From: Achatina immaculata
Taxonomy: Eukaryota; Mollusca; Gastropoda; Stylommatophora; Achatinidae
Direction: 5' to 3'
Assembly: GCA_009760885.1 (NCBI GenBank)
Contig: CM019713.1
Coordinates: 24,994,427 to 25,058,426 of the forward strand
DNA length: 64,000 bases
Under the pieces are notes generated by a model. That model saw only the letters and a list, made by a program, of their open reading frames with translations. It did no database searches and was not told the DNA's origin. Both the position numbers and the translations under genes were made by a program. How positions within the stretch are numbered: position 1 is the stretch's first letter; every line of letters starts with the position of its first letter. This document shows positions 1 to 10,859 of the stretch, one piece after another.

Positions 1-16
1 AATTTTTATAAATTCA

Positions 17-475
17 ACCATATCTAAGGAACCAGAGCTGACGCTAACCATATCTAAGGAACCAGAGCTGACGCTAACCATATCTAAGGAACCAGAGCTG
101 ACGCTAACCATATCTAAGGAACCAGAGCTGACGCTAACCATATCTAAGGAACCAGAGCTGATGCTAACCATATCTAAGGAACCAGAGCTGACGCTAACCA
201 TATCTAAGGAACCAGAGCTGATGCTAACCATATCTAAGGAACCAGAGCTGATGCTAACCATATCTAAGGAACCAGAGCTGATGCTAACCATATCTAAGGA
301 ACCAGAGCTGATGCTAACCATATCTAAGGAACCAGAGCTGATGCCAACCATATCTAATAAACTATAGCCGATGCCAACCATATCTAATAAACTAGAACCG
401 ATGCCAACCATATCTAATAAACTAGAGCCGATGCCAACCATATCTAATAAACTAGAGCTGATGCTATCTATACAA
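17..475. repeat. 30-bp minisatellite, about 15 copies
   Basis: Head-to-tail 30-bp units starting accatatctaaggaaccaga. The first units are almost identical. From about 347 the variant core 'tctaataaactaga' takes over, so one edge has diverged. The period is a multiple of three, so a 68-aa frame stays open by default; I do not regard it as a gene. Confidence 0.95.
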
Positions 476-578
476 TGCAATTTTCTGAAATAGCGCCCCA
501 AATAACCTCGGAACAGGCCTAAAACCCAAGGCACCAAGAAAAAAAATGTTTGTTTTGTTGGGTTGTGTTATCAGCCGT

Positions 579-685
579 GAAGGTAAAGGTACCTAGATCA
601 TGGTATAAAGAGCATAGAGCACATGTCAAGATCTTTCCTTGCCACTACCGTGCTGTGCAGGAGGATGTGGTCAACATCGTTTCTA
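579..685 (-). mobile_element. SINE 3' portion (relic)
   Basis: On the minus strand this resembles the 3' half of the SINE at 53961-54221. It shares the terminal 'aaggtaaaggta' motif, an 'ttccttg' block and the 'gatgtggtca' block in the same order. The similarity stops where the 15-bp minisatellite starts, so the array abuts or replaced the rest of the SINE. Alignment was by eye and divergence is high. Confidence 0.5.
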
Positions 686-2697
686 TTAACATCGTTCCTA
701 GTAACATAGTTCTTAGTAACATCGCTCCTAGTAACATCGTTCTTAGTAACATCGCTCCTAGTAACATCGTTCTTAGTAACATCGCTCCTAGTAACATCAT
801 TCTTAGTAACATCGTTCCTAGTAACATCGTTCTTAGTAACACCGCTCCCAGTAACATCATTCTTAGTAACATCCCTCCTAGTAACATCGTTCTTAGTAAC
901 ATCGCTCCTAGTAACATCGTTCTTAGTAACATCGTTCCTAATAACATCGTTCATAGTAAAGTAGTTCTTAGTAACATCGTTCTTAGTAATATCGCTCTTA
1001 GTAACATAGTTCTTAGTAACATCGTTCCTAGTAACATAGTTCTTAGTAACATAGTTCTTAGTAACATCGTTCTTAGTAACATCGTTCCTAGTAACATCGT
1101 TCTTAGTAACATCGTTCCTAGTAAAATCGTTCTTAGTAACATCGTTCTTAGTAACATCGTTCTTAGTAACATCGTTCTTAGTAACATCGTTCATAGTAAC
1201 ATAGTTTTTACTAACATCTTTCCTAGTAACATAGTTCTTAGTAACATCGTTCATAGTAACATCGTTCCTAGTAACATTGTTCTTAGTTACATCGTTCATA
1301 GTAACATCGTTCCTAGTGTACATCGTTCTTAGTAACATCGTTCCTAGTGTACATCGTTCTTAGTAACATCGTTCTTAGTAACATCGTTCCTAGTGTACAT
1401 CGTTCCTAGTGTACATTGTTCCTAGTGTACATCGCTCCTAGTAACATCGTTCTTAGTAATATCGCTCCTAGTAACATCGTTCTTAGTAACATCGTTCCTA
1501 ATAACATCGTTCATAGTAAAGTAGTTCTTAGTAACATCGTTCTTAGTAATATCGTTCTTAGTAACATAGTTCTTAGTAACATCGTTCCTAGTAACATAGT
1601 TCTTAGTAACATAGTTCTTAGTAACATCGTTCTTAGTAACATCGTTCCTAGTAACATCGTTCTTAGTAACATCGTTCCTAGTAAAATCGTTCTTAGTAAC
1701 ATCGTTCTTAGTAACATCGTTCTTAGTAACATCGTTCTTAGTAACATCGTTCATAGTAACATAGTTTTTACTAACATCTTTCCTAGTAACATAGTTCTTA
1801 GTAACATCGTTCATAGTAACATCGTTCCTAGTAACATTGTTCTTAGTTACATCGTTCATAGTAACATCGTTCCTAGTGTACATCGTTCTTAGTAACATCG
1901 TTCCTAGTGTACATCGTTCTTAGTAACATCGTTCTTAGTAACATCGTTCCTAGTGTACATCGTTCCTAGTGTACATTGTTCCTAGTGTACATCGCTCCTA
2001 GTAACATCGTTCTTAGTAATATCGCTCCTAGTAACATCGTTCTTAGTAACATCGTTCCTAATAACATCGTTCATAGTAAAGTAGTTCTTAGTAACATCGT
2101 TCTTAGTAATATCGTTCTTAGTAACATAGTTCTTAGTAACATCGTTCCTAGTAACATAGTTCTTAGTAACATAGTTCTTAGTAACATCGTTCTTAGTAAC
2201 ATCGTTCCTAGTAACATCGTTCTTAGTAACATCGTTCCTAGTAAAATCGTTCTTAGTAACATCGTTCCTAGTAACATCGTTCTTAGTAACATCGTTCTTA
2301 GTAACATCGTTCTTAGTAACATCGTTCATAGTAACATAGTTTTTACTAACATCTTTCCTAGTAACATAGTTCTTAGTAACATCGTTCCTAGTAACATCGT
2401 TCCTAGTAACATTGTTCTTAGTTACATCGTTCATAGTAACATCGTTCCTAGTGTACATCGTTCTTAGTAACATCGTTCTTAGTAACATCGTTCCTAGTAA
2501 CATCGTTCCTAGTAACATTGTTCTTAGTTACATCGTTCATAGTAACATCGTTCCTAGTGTACATCGTTCTTAGTAACATCGTTCTTAGTAACATCGTTCC
2601 TAGTGTACATCGTTCCTAGTGTACATTGTTCCTAGTGTACATCGTTCTTAGTAACATCGTTCTTTGTAACATCGTTCCTAGTAACATCGTTCTCCAG
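682..2697. repeat. 15/30-bp minisatellite with 560-bp higher-order repeat
   Basis: About 2 kb of 15-bp units (agtaacatcgttctt), often alternating tta and cta ends to give a 30-bp dimer. A higher-order period of 560 bp is visible: the block at 1416-1975 recurs at 1976 with one extra unit pair, and most of it is also present from about 856. Variant 'cctagtgtacatcg' units mark the junctions. Because 15 and 30 are multiples of three, both strands show long open frames. These frames are repeat artefacts. Confidence 0.95.
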
Positions 2698-2711
2698 CTG
2701 CAGACGCAGTC

Positions 2712-2900
2712 GGGGTAAAGGTAAAAGGTTACGGTCTAAGTTATGAGCCAGCGTCACTGAACACGGTCAAAGTCTTCTTATTGGCCAGAACCTGCCGACT
2801 GGTGTCGCTGCCAGCACGAACTCTGTTGCTAGAGACGCCATTCCTCTTCCTTCCCAGAGCGTTAACCCTGGTACCCATTTTTTCTCGAGTCTGGGTGACC
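2712..2900 (-). mobile_element. SINE, 3' part, split by a LINE
   Basis: On the minus strand it carries the SINE body (a 'cccag...aaatgggtacc' core, then 'ctgggaaggaa') and the terminal 'ggtaaaggta' motif near 2714. The tRNA-like head of the same SINE lies at 4533-4652, beyond an inserted LINE. The bases tgacc at 2896-2900 recur at 4533-4537 and are the likely target-site duplication. Removing the LINE and one tgacc restores a continuous SINE body. Confidence 0.65.
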
Positions 2901-4532
2901 ATCATCATCATCATCATCAGGTGCCGTGCCGACTGGCGTTGGCTATTATGCTTCTCCAGAGTACCCGATCCTTCATGCAGGCCATCAGTTCAGTTGGTGA
3001 TCTCATCTCACACCATCCCGTCAGACTGTCCAGTATCATTTCTCTTGGTCTTCCTCTTGATCTTCTTCCTTCTATTTTTCCTGTTGTTATAATATTTTCA
3101 ATGCCCCCTCTTCTCATTGCATGTCCTATGAAAGTACATTGTCTCTCTCTTATCTTTTTGACAAGGTTTTTTGTCTCTCCAGCTCTTCTCATACATTCTT
3201 CATTAGTTATTTTTGCTGTCCAGGGGATTCGCAACATTCTTCTAATAAACCACATTTCTGCTGCTTCCAATGATTTTTGTGCAGACTTGCCTATTGTCCA
3301 TGATTCACTTCCATATAACAAGATAGATTCAATATAGCATTTTAGGACTCGTTTTCTAACATTCATTGATAAAGATGTGTTAGCTAATATGTTTCTCATT
3401 CTCTGAAATGCAGTCTTTGCTTGACCTATTCTGTTCCTAATTTCTGTTCTGCATTTCCCATCTGAAGTTATTACTGCTCCAAGGTATTTGAATTTCTGCA
3501 CCTGCTTTAGAATGGTTCCGTTTAATTTAATACTGCATGCTGGTAGATTCTGTTTCTTAGATATAACCATAGTCTCTGTCTTTTTGATGTTCAAAGTAAG
3601 GCCTTTCTGTTCACTTTCTTTGGCGACTTTATCCAAGAGATTTTGCAGATCTTGTTGGTTCTCAGCTATCAGTACTGTGTCGTCAGCATACCGAAGGTTG
3701 TTAATATTGTATCCTCCAATTTTTATGCCTGGTTCTGTGATGATTGTTCTTAGAATATTCTCGCTGTACAGAGAAAAAAGGTCTGGAGATAGTACACATC
3801 CTTGTCGCACCCTTTGTTTTATAAGTTGGTATTTTCCAATTCTATTTTCAACTCGAACTGCTGCTTCTTGCTGCCAGTATAGATGTTTTACAATCCTCAA
3901 GTCTTTGCCGTCTATACTGATGTCTTCAAGCATTTTAATAATTTCACTATGTTTCACCTTGTCAAATGCCTTGGTGTAATCAATGAAGCCTAAGTAGAGA
4001 TCTTTCTGTACTTCTAAAGCTCTTTCTGTTAGTATTCGTAAAGCATAAATGGCATTGTGTGTTCCCTTTCCTTCAACAAATCCAAACTGTTCATCTGCTA
4101 TTTCCATTTTTATCTTTTTCCTTGTTCTTCTCATAATGATTCTCAGAAGTAGCTTCGTTATGTGACATGAGAGGCTGATAGTCCGGTGGTCGTCACATTC
4201 CTTTGCACCTGGTTTCTTTGGTAGTGCTATAAACGTGGATTTAATCAGGTCACTGGGAATATAACCACTGTTGTAAATGTCATTCAGTAACTTGGTTATT
4301 ATTTTTATTCCTGTCTCCTCTAGTGCCTCTATTTCTTCTATTGTTTTATTATCAGGCCCAGTCGCTTTTCCTTTCTTCATGTGTTTGAAGGCATCTATGA
4401 TTTCATCTTCAAGTATTGGTAGTCCCTCACAGTTTTCAGTATCTGGTGTTAATTCTGGTCTTCCTCCTCCATATAGCTCACCGATATACTCTGTCCACCT
4501 GTCTACAATGTCTTCTTTTCCCATTAACATGA
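2901..4532 (-). mobile_element. RTE-like non-LTR retrotransposon (LINE-A), 5'-truncated
   Basis: Minus-strand element with its 3' end at 2901. It ends in a (GAT)n tail, seen as (ATC)n at 2901-2919 on the plus strand. It is flanked by a 5-bp duplication, tgacc, inside a SINE. The 5' end, including the expected AP-like endonuclease domain, is missing, which is usual for target-primed reverse transcription. A second copy with the same 3' terminus lies at 63188-63600. The assignment to the RTE superfamily rests on reverse transcriptase and C-terminal motifs recognised by eye. Confidence 0.85.
2917..4530 (-). CDS. Reverse transcriptase of LINE-A, N-terminally truncated
   Basis: An uninterrupted 566-aa frame can be read from 4617, but its first 28 residues come from the flanking SINE. 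The element-derived part is about 538 residues. Visible motifs, numbered in the 566-aa frame, are GKATGPD near 83-89, the palm Asp in FIDYTKAFD (212-219), QGCVLSPDLF (272-281), the catalytic YADD (310-313), YLGAVITSDG near 378-387 and a C-terminal LYGSESWTI (434-442). This order is typical of RTE-type LINE proteins, which copy element RNA at a nicked target. The usual N-terminal endonuclease is absent, so the copy cannot act alone. The frame is intact through the palm, unlike every other LINE fragment here, which suggests a fairly young insertion. Confidence 0.85.
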   Translation of the reverse strand: MLMGKEDIVDRWTEYIGELYGGGRPELTPDTENCEGLPILEDEIIDAFKHMKKGKATGPDNKTIEEIEALEETGIKIITKLLNDIYNSGYIPSDLIKSTFIALPKKPGAKECDDHRTISLSCHITKLLLRIIMRRTRKKIKMEIADEQFGFVEGKGTHNAIYALRILTERALEVQKDLYLGFIDYTKAFDKVKHSEIIKMLEDISIDGKDLRIVKHLYWQQEAAVRVENRIGKYQLIKQRVRQGCVLSPDLFSLYSENILRTIITEPGIKIGGYNINNLRYADDTVLIAENQQDLQNLLDKVAKESEQKGLTLNIKKTETMVISKKQNLPACSIKLNGTILKQVQKFKYLGAVITSDGKCRTEIRNRIGQAKTAFQRMRNILANTSLSMNVRKRVLKCYIESILLYGSESWTIGKSAQKSLEAAEMWFIRRMLRIPWTAKITNEECMRRAGETKNLVKKIRERQCTFIGHAMRRGGIENIITTGKIEGRRSRGRPREMILDSLTGWCEMRSPTELMACMKDRVLWRSIIANASRHGT

Positions 4533-4652
4533 TGACCGCCGGGAGGTTTTTTGCGAGCCACAGTCTGACTGCCACTGTGGGTGGGTGGAGATCAAAACCA
4601 GGTCGCCTGGTCGGCAAGCGAATGTCTAATCCACTACACCAGCGCGGCTCCT
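4533..4652 (-). mobile_element. tRNA-derived SINE head (5' part of the split SINE)
   Basis: Read on the minus strand, a tRNA-like promoter is visible. The A box is tggtgtagtgg (complement of 4631-4641). A degenerate B box, ggttttgatctcc (complement of 4587-4599), lies about 31 bases downstream. Such boxes bind TFIIIC and drive polymerase III transcription. The body continues at 2900 after the inserted LINE. The B box lacks the usual GGTTCGA core, so it is probably dead. Confidence 0.65.
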
Positions 4653-4685
4653 AATCAGCTGACTGACCGACGCCTGTGAACCAAT

Positions 4686-5058
4686 GACCTTCTCATCATT
4701 CAAACCATTGGTCATTCGAACCAGTGACCTTCTCATCATTCAAACCATTGGTCATTCGAACCAGTGACCTTCTCATCATTCAAAACATTGGTCATTCGAA
4801 CCAGTGACCTTCTCCATCATTCAAAACATTGGTCATTCGAACCAGTGACCTTCTCATCATTCAAAACATTGGTCATTCGAACCAGTGACCTTCTCATCAT
4901 TCAAAACATTGGTCATTCGAACCAGTGACCTTCTCATCATTCAAAACATTGGTCATTCGAACCAGTGACCTTCTCCATCATTCAAAACATTGGTCATTCG
5001 AACCAGTGACCTTCTCCATCATTCAAAACATTGGTCATTCGAACCAGTGACCTTCTCC
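4686..5058. repeat. 40/41-bp minisatellite, about 9 copies
   Basis: Units contain ggtcattcgaaccagtgacc. Most are 40 bp; some gain one c (tctccatc) and are 41 bp. Copies are nearly identical apart from aaacc/aaaac. Confidence 0.95.
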
Positions 5059-5694
5059 AGCACAGATAAGCACAGTAACCACTTTGTTACTCAGGCATCC
5101 TTGGTTCCCGGCCTTGTACCCCAAGATATGTTTGTCTGAATATGGGATCAAAGAAATAAGCGGTTGTGCAAGACTCAAAGTTACTGTAACCCAGTGTTTC
5201 CCAAGCTTGTTCGAGTTACCGCCCCTTTTCCTCCCAGGTCTCGTCTTCACCTCCCCGTCCCCCTTATGTACTACTCACACAGTGGCCTATTAAACTAGGA
5301 CATGCATTACAACTAAAAACTTAAGCTAACACATCATTTTACTTAGCAATATGAAGGAGTACATTTATTACTCACCTACTGCATTGTCTTCTCATCTTTT
5401 AGTGTGATGGGTGAGTTTCATGTAGGGACACAAGTTTCTCAATTTCAGGTTGAAAAGTGCTAAGAAGGGAGGTATTACTGTCCCCGTCTGCTGCTACGTT
5501 TTCCCTCAACCTCCCCTCCTCCAACCCATTGTCCCTTTTCTTCAACTGGCCCCCTACTGGCCCTTTTTCTTTCCCCGCTCCCTGGTCCTTTCCAACGCCC
5601 ACAGTGAGCTTAGTAACACTCATCTTTTCACGTAATCTTACAGCTCATCTGAGAACCTACCCAACCTGACCTAGTTTTGTCGTTGAGAATATTT
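5059..5694. other. No recognisable feature
   Basis: Mixed-composition sequence with only short overlapping frames (up to 74 aa) on both strands. None has motifs I recognise. Confidence 0.5.
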
Positions 5695-6057
5695 TGACGT
5701 AATCTAACTTTCCGTAACTGAAACCTTAATATTCGAGCGTAACTTTGCTGTCCATAACTGAAACCTTAATATTCTTGTGTAATCTTGCTGTCCATAACTG
5801 AAACCTTAATATTCGAGCGTAATCTTGCTGTCCATAACTAAAACCTTAATATTCTTGTGTAATCATGCTGTCCATAACTGAAACCTTAATATTCTTGTGT
5901 AATCATGCTGTCCATAACTGAAACCTTAATATTCGTGCGTAACTTTGCTGTCCATAACTGAAACCTTAATATTCGTGCGTAACTTTGCTGTCCATAACTG
6001 AAACCTTAATATTCGTGCGTAACTTTGCTGTCCATAACTGAAGCCTTAATATTCGAG
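5695..6057. repeat. 40-bp minisatellite, about 9 copies
   Basis: Units contain tccataactgaaaccttaat followed by an attcttgtg/attcgagcg variant segment. The variants are intermixed, so homogenisation is incomplete. Confidence 0.95.
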
Positions 6058-6459
6058 CGAACAATTTACTAATCCACCTGTTTATGTTATTCGTGTGCAC
6101 TTTAAATGTGTTATTTCCATGTCAACACTGTGTATTCCATGACGCTCAGTGCTTCTTTGTCCCTAAAGAATTTATAATTCCTCTTTGCCCAATTTCACCA
6201 TAAACTTGAAAGAGAGATTACAGCACTGCAGTTTTCAACTTTAAGGTTTGCTGTTACTTCATCTGTCTGGGATTGTCAGCAGGATGCTATTAGCGGCCGA
6301 TGCTGTGGGGATGCTGAGACAGTCGTCGTGCTGGGTTGTAAAGCTGGTGCGCCAAGGTATTCCTGGAGACCCGGGGTGGACCCCCAAACAACTTGGGTTA
6401 TCCCAGACTCAGCCGAAATGAGGCTAAAGGCAAGCCCTGCCCAGGTAACCAAACTGAAG
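6058..6459. other. No recognisable feature
   Basis: No coding, RNA or mobile-element signal was found before the 13-bp array begins. Confidence 0.4.
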
Positions 6460-6662
6460 CTGTTCCTAAAAGCTGTTCTTACAAGCTGTTCCTACAAGCT
6501 GTCCCTACAAGCTGTTCTTACGAGCTGTTCTTATCAGCTGTTCCTACAAGCTGTTCCTACAAGCTGTTCTTACGAGCTGTTCCTACGAGCTGTTCTTATC
6601 GGCTGTTCCTATAAGCTGTTCCTACAAGCTGTTCTTATCAGCTGTTCTTACAAGCTGTTCCG
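6460..6662. repeat. 13-bp minisatellite, about 15 copies
   Basis: Units are agctgttcctaca with c/t and a/g variants. The period is not a multiple of three, so the three frames rotate and give a 13-residue peptide repeat. The 145-aa frame covering it is a repeat artefact. Confidence 0.9.
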
Positions 6663-7127
6663 ACACGTGAGGCAGGAGTCAGCCATCTTTACTTCGTCGT
6701 CTCTAATAACCAAAGTCACTCTAGCACGTCCATCTTTGCTCTCAAATCAGAAAGTGAGGGACTAAAGAACTATATCTCGTCAAAGATCTTAATTGTCATT
6801 CCACAGAGGAAACCTCGTACAAGGCTCGGTCATATGAGTCCTATAAAAGGGTAGACCAGCCTTGTCGTTGCTGCAGCGGGGCCAGCACAAAAGACGGCCA
6901 CAGAATTTAACTTGAAGGCGGACTGCATTGTCTCCTTTCACGCTCTCCGAAAATTCAAACAAGCTGTAGTTACTTAAAATGATCATCTCTGCTCTCTGAA
7001 CAAATAACTCATTTCTCTTAAATACATCCTTCAGTGCACAGACAGCAATGACAGCAAACTATAGTAACTACCCATTGTCATAAATACCACCATCACTATC
7101 ACCGAGTAAAGGGCCAGTACTTGGACA
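6663..7127. other. No recognisable feature
   Basis: Unremarkable sequence between two arrays, with short frames only. Confidence 0.4.
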
Positions 7128-7398
7128 CAGCCTTTAGTAAACAAAGAAAAAGAGGGGAGTATAGCCTTTAGTAAACAAAGAAAAAGAGGGGAGTATAGCC
7201 TTTAGTAAACAAAGAAAAAGAGGGGAGTATAGCCTTTAATAAACAAAGAAAAAGAGGGGAGTATAGCCTTTAGTAAACAAAGAAAAAGAAGGGAGAATAG
7301 CCTTTAGTAAACAAAGAAAAAGAAGGGAGAATAGCCTTTAGTAAACAAAGAAAAAGAGGGGAGTATAGCCTTTAGTAAACAAAGAAAAAGAGGGGAGA
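7128..7398. repeat. 34-bp minisatellite, 8 copies
   Basis: Units start agcctttagtaaacaaagaa and end in a purine-rich aaagaggggagtat. There is minor variation (gaaggga, taataa). Confidence 0.95.
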
Positions 7399-7607
7399 GA
7401 ACCAGTTCCGAGCTCAGTTTACTCCAATCGCAGCCTACAATGTAATTCCAGTCATCGAAAGAACGATAAGTCAATAGGTAATTCTAATGAGCTGGTGTAG
7501 CGCCGAGCAAGATCCATGTAATTTTCTGAAGAAGGTATAATTTTCTGTCGAGATAGCAGTTTTTTTAAAATAAAACATAAATCTGTGTATATTTGTGTAT
7601 AAGTAGA

Positions 7608-7747
7608 TGTGATATAATGGCTCCCAGCAAAAGTAAGTGATATAATGGCTCCAAGCAAAAGTAAGTGATATAATGGCTCCCAGCAAAAGTAATTGATATA
7701 ATGGCTCCCAACAAAAAGTGATATAATGGCTCCCAGCAAAAGTAACC
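7608..7747. repeat. 28-bp minisatellite, 5 copies
   Basis: Units contain gatataatggctcccagcaa followed by aagtaa. One copy is shortened. Confidence 0.9.
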
Positions 7748-8007
7748 ATGGGACAGGGATTTGCGATTATTCGGGCTGGTCAAGTTCAGGTTGGCGGGGC
7801 TGGCCAAGTTCGGGTTGGTGAACCAAGGCTGGACACGATATAGTCTCATCTGGACGTGATGCTGCAAGCAGCGGTCTGATGTGCTTCTTCATCTGCCTCA
7901 GCCCCGACATGATTCTGTCGGGGACCGAGCTGTACGAGCAGCTCATCTCGTGGACCTACGTTTTCAAACAAGTCACTCACCATTATTACGGCACCGCCCA
8001 CTCGGCA
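7748..8007. other. GC-richer unique stretch
   Basis: Less repetitive and more GC-rich than its surroundings, with small internal repeats (ggctggtcaagttc/ggctggccaagttc). No frame on either strand gives a recognisable protein. Confidence 0.35.
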
Positions 8008-8372
8008 CAAGATTTAGTACTTCCAGATTTATGACGCCGTCCACTTAGTACAAAATTCAGCACTTTCAGATTTATGACAGCGTCCTAGTAGTATAAGATT
8101 TAGCACTTCCAGATTTATGACGCCGTCCACTCGGTACGGTACAAGATTTAGCACTTCCAGATTTATGACGCCGTCCACTCGGTACGGTACAAGATTTAGC
8201 ACTTCCAGATTTATGACAGCGTCCACTTAGTACAAGATTTAGCACTTCCGGGTTTATGACGGCGTCCAGATAGTACAAGATTTAGCACTTCCAGATTTAT
8301 GACGCCGTCCACTCAGTACAAGATTTAGCACTTCCAGATTTATGACGCCGTCCACTTAGTACAAGATTCAAC
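8008..8372. repeat. Minisatellite of about 41-47 bp, 8 copies
   Basis: Units contain agatttagcacttccagatt then tatgacgccgtcca. Length varies by insertion of 'cggtacggt' in some copies. Confidence 0.9.
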
Positions 8373-8919
8373 AGTTGCAGGTGATCGGAATAACAATCAT
8401 ACAATTCTTAAATAGTGGTATATAAAAGTATATTAATTTAAGGAACATTAATATTATCTACCTTTCCCTCTCTAACCTCTGTGAAAACATTCGTATAGGC
8501 AGCTGTTTCAACTGTACTTTCCTCACGTTTAATGATCTCAAAACACAGACATTTTTTCCACATCAGACTTGAAAATGATTTGACAGAAAATAAATCACAG
8601 AGAACAGACCTTTCAGTGGACACGAAAAGCAAATACTCTAAGGGAAATCCGTCCATTTTTAAAGTGATATTTGGTATTCATAAAATTCAGATGAAGTCAA
8701 CACTTTTAGAGTTTCAAAAGACAGAAACCCAACTGCCATATTTTATGCAAGACGTAACTCACCGGCACGGCTTAGGATTAAAATAGAATTATTTGTAAAG
8801 GATTATTGATGAAAGCAGATCAATGATCTTAGGATTAGATTGAATCTGCAGGCAGTTACTGCGCGTAGTGGTTTATTTTCAAAACTAGACACATCAGGGC
8901 TTTGTTCAGGTCACATAGA
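8373..8919. other. No recognisable feature
   Basis: AT-rich sequence with 72- and 84-aa overlapping frames on opposite strands. Neither has motifs I know. Confidence 0.4.
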
Positions 8920-9683
8920 GAGTAAGGATGACGTTGGTCTGATGACAGCGTAAAGAGATGACTGTAGTCTGGTGATGACGTAGAGAGATGACTGTGGTCT
9001 AGTGACGATGTAAATAGATGACTGTGGTCTAGTGACGATGTAGAGAGATCATTGAGGTCTAGTGACGATGTAGAGAGATGACTGCGGTCTAGTGACGATG
9101 TTCAGAGATGACTGTGGTTTAGTGACGATGTAGAGAGATGACTGTTGTCTAGTGACGATGTAGAGAGATGACTGAGGTCTAGTAACGCTGTAGAGAGATG
9201 ACTGAGGTCTAGTAACGATGTAGAGAGATGACTGTGGTCTAGTGACTGTGTAGAGAGAGGTGATTGAGGTCTACTGACGATGTAGAGAGATGATTGAGGT
9301 CTAGTAACGATGTAAAGAGATGACTGAGATCTAGTGACTCTGTAGAGAGAGGTGATTGAGGTCTAGTGACGATGTAGAGAGATGACTGAGGTCTAGTAAC
9401 GATGTAAAGAGATGACTGAGATCTAGTGACTCTGTAGAGAGAGGTGATTGAGGTCTAGTGACGATGTAGAGAGGTTATTGAGGTCTAGTGACGATGTAGA
9501 GAGATGACTGTGGTCTAGTGACGATGTAGAGAGATGACTGAGGTCTAGTGACGATGTAGACAGATGACTGAGGTCTAGTAACGATGTAGACAGATGAATG
9601 TGGTCTAGTGACGATGTAGAGAGATGACTGTGGTCTAGTGACGATGTAGAGAGATGACTGTGGTCTAGTGACGGTGTAGACAT
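8920..9683. repeat. 30-bp minisatellite, about 25 copies, with a 3-unit higher-order block
   Basis: Units contain gtctagtgacgatgtagaga. Between about 9240 and 9475 a block of three units (about 92 bp), marked by 'gatctagtgactctg' and a two-base-longer unit 'gagagaggtgattg', is repeated. This implies unequal exchange of multi-unit blocks. Confidence 0.95.
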
Positions 9684-9850
9684 TCCTCCCTCCTTCCACT
9701 CCCCCTCTCAACTCTCTGATGCTCACTATAACAGAGTTTACTGACAAATGAGCCTGGTCACATGATGTTTGAGTCTACCCAGGATTATGCTTTTTGACCC
9801 AGTTCTAGAGCTTCAGGAAACCATTAACCTGCTTCTTATGAAACACCATG

Positions 9851-10512
9851 ACTGATCTTCACTCTGTCCTCTCCTGATGGGACACAATGGATGGTCTTCA
9901 GCTCTATCCTCTCCTGATGGGACACCCTGGATGGTCTTCAGCTCTATCCTCTCCTGATGGGACACCCTGGACGATCTTCAGCTCTATCCTCTCCTCATGG
10001 GACACCCTGGACGGTCTTCAGCTCTATCCTCTCCTGATGGGACACCCTGGATGGTCTTCAGCTCTATCCTCTCCTGATGGGACACCCTGGACGATCTTCA
10101 GCTCTATCCTCTTCTGATGGGACGCCCTGGATGGTCTTCAGCTCTATCCTCTCCTCATGGGACGCCCTGGATGGTCTTCAGCTCTATCCCCTCCTGATGG
10201 ACACCCTGGACGATCTTCAGCTCTATCCTCTCCTCATGGGACACCCTGGACGGTCTTCAGCTCTATCCTCTCCTGATGGGACACCTGGATGGTCTTCAGC
10301 TCTATCCTCTCCTGATGGGACACCCTGGACGATCTTCAGCTCTATCCTCTTCTGATGGGACGCCCTGGATGGTCTTCAGCTCTATCCTCTCCTCATGGGA
10401 CGCCCTGGATGGTCTTCAGCTCTATCCCCTCCTGATGGGACACCCTGGACGATCTTCAGCTCTATCCTCTCCTCACGGGACACCCTGGACGGTCTTCAAC
10501 TCCACCCCACTC
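9851..10512. repeat. 40-bp minisatellite, about 16 copies, with a 6-unit higher-order block
   Basis: Units contain gtcttcagctctatcctctc then ctgatgggacaccctgga. The pattern of variants starting at 10081 (cgatc, cttctg, gacgcc) recurs from 10319, an offset of about 238 bp (six units less two bases). Confidence 0.95.
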
Positions 10513-10859
10513 GTCATAGGACACAGCGTATAGCCTTCAAAATCATAAAATCACCAAACACCAGAGAACAAATGTTTAAGCTACAGAGAAATCCCCTTCC
10601 AATGAACATTAATTTAAAATGAAACATTTTCGATGGCTCGGGAAGACAAGATATGAGACAATACATAGAGTCAATACATACATCTGTGGCAAAGTCATGT
10701 GCCCCTAGTTTGAACATAAAGTAATATAATTTTATTACAGTTTAAGCAATCCTAATCCAAAACGCTCCAAAATCAGCGCCGACATGAATCCACAAGTGGA
10801 AAATTCCACACCTGACCTCGTGTGATAGGCTGCAATCAAGGCGCACAACAAACAGCTTA
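10513..10859. other. No recognisable feature
   Basis: AT-rich linker between two minisatellites. Confidence 0.4.

Noticed and set aside
598..2518. Overlapping 80-260-aa open frames on both strands
   Set aside because: They lie wholly in 15-bp units that lack stop codons in several frames. Frame openness on both strands follows from the unit length and says nothing about coding.
2921..4654. Plus-strand frames of 125-163 aa with hydrophobic stretches
   Set aside because: Antisense shadows of the LINE-A reverse transcriptase frame.
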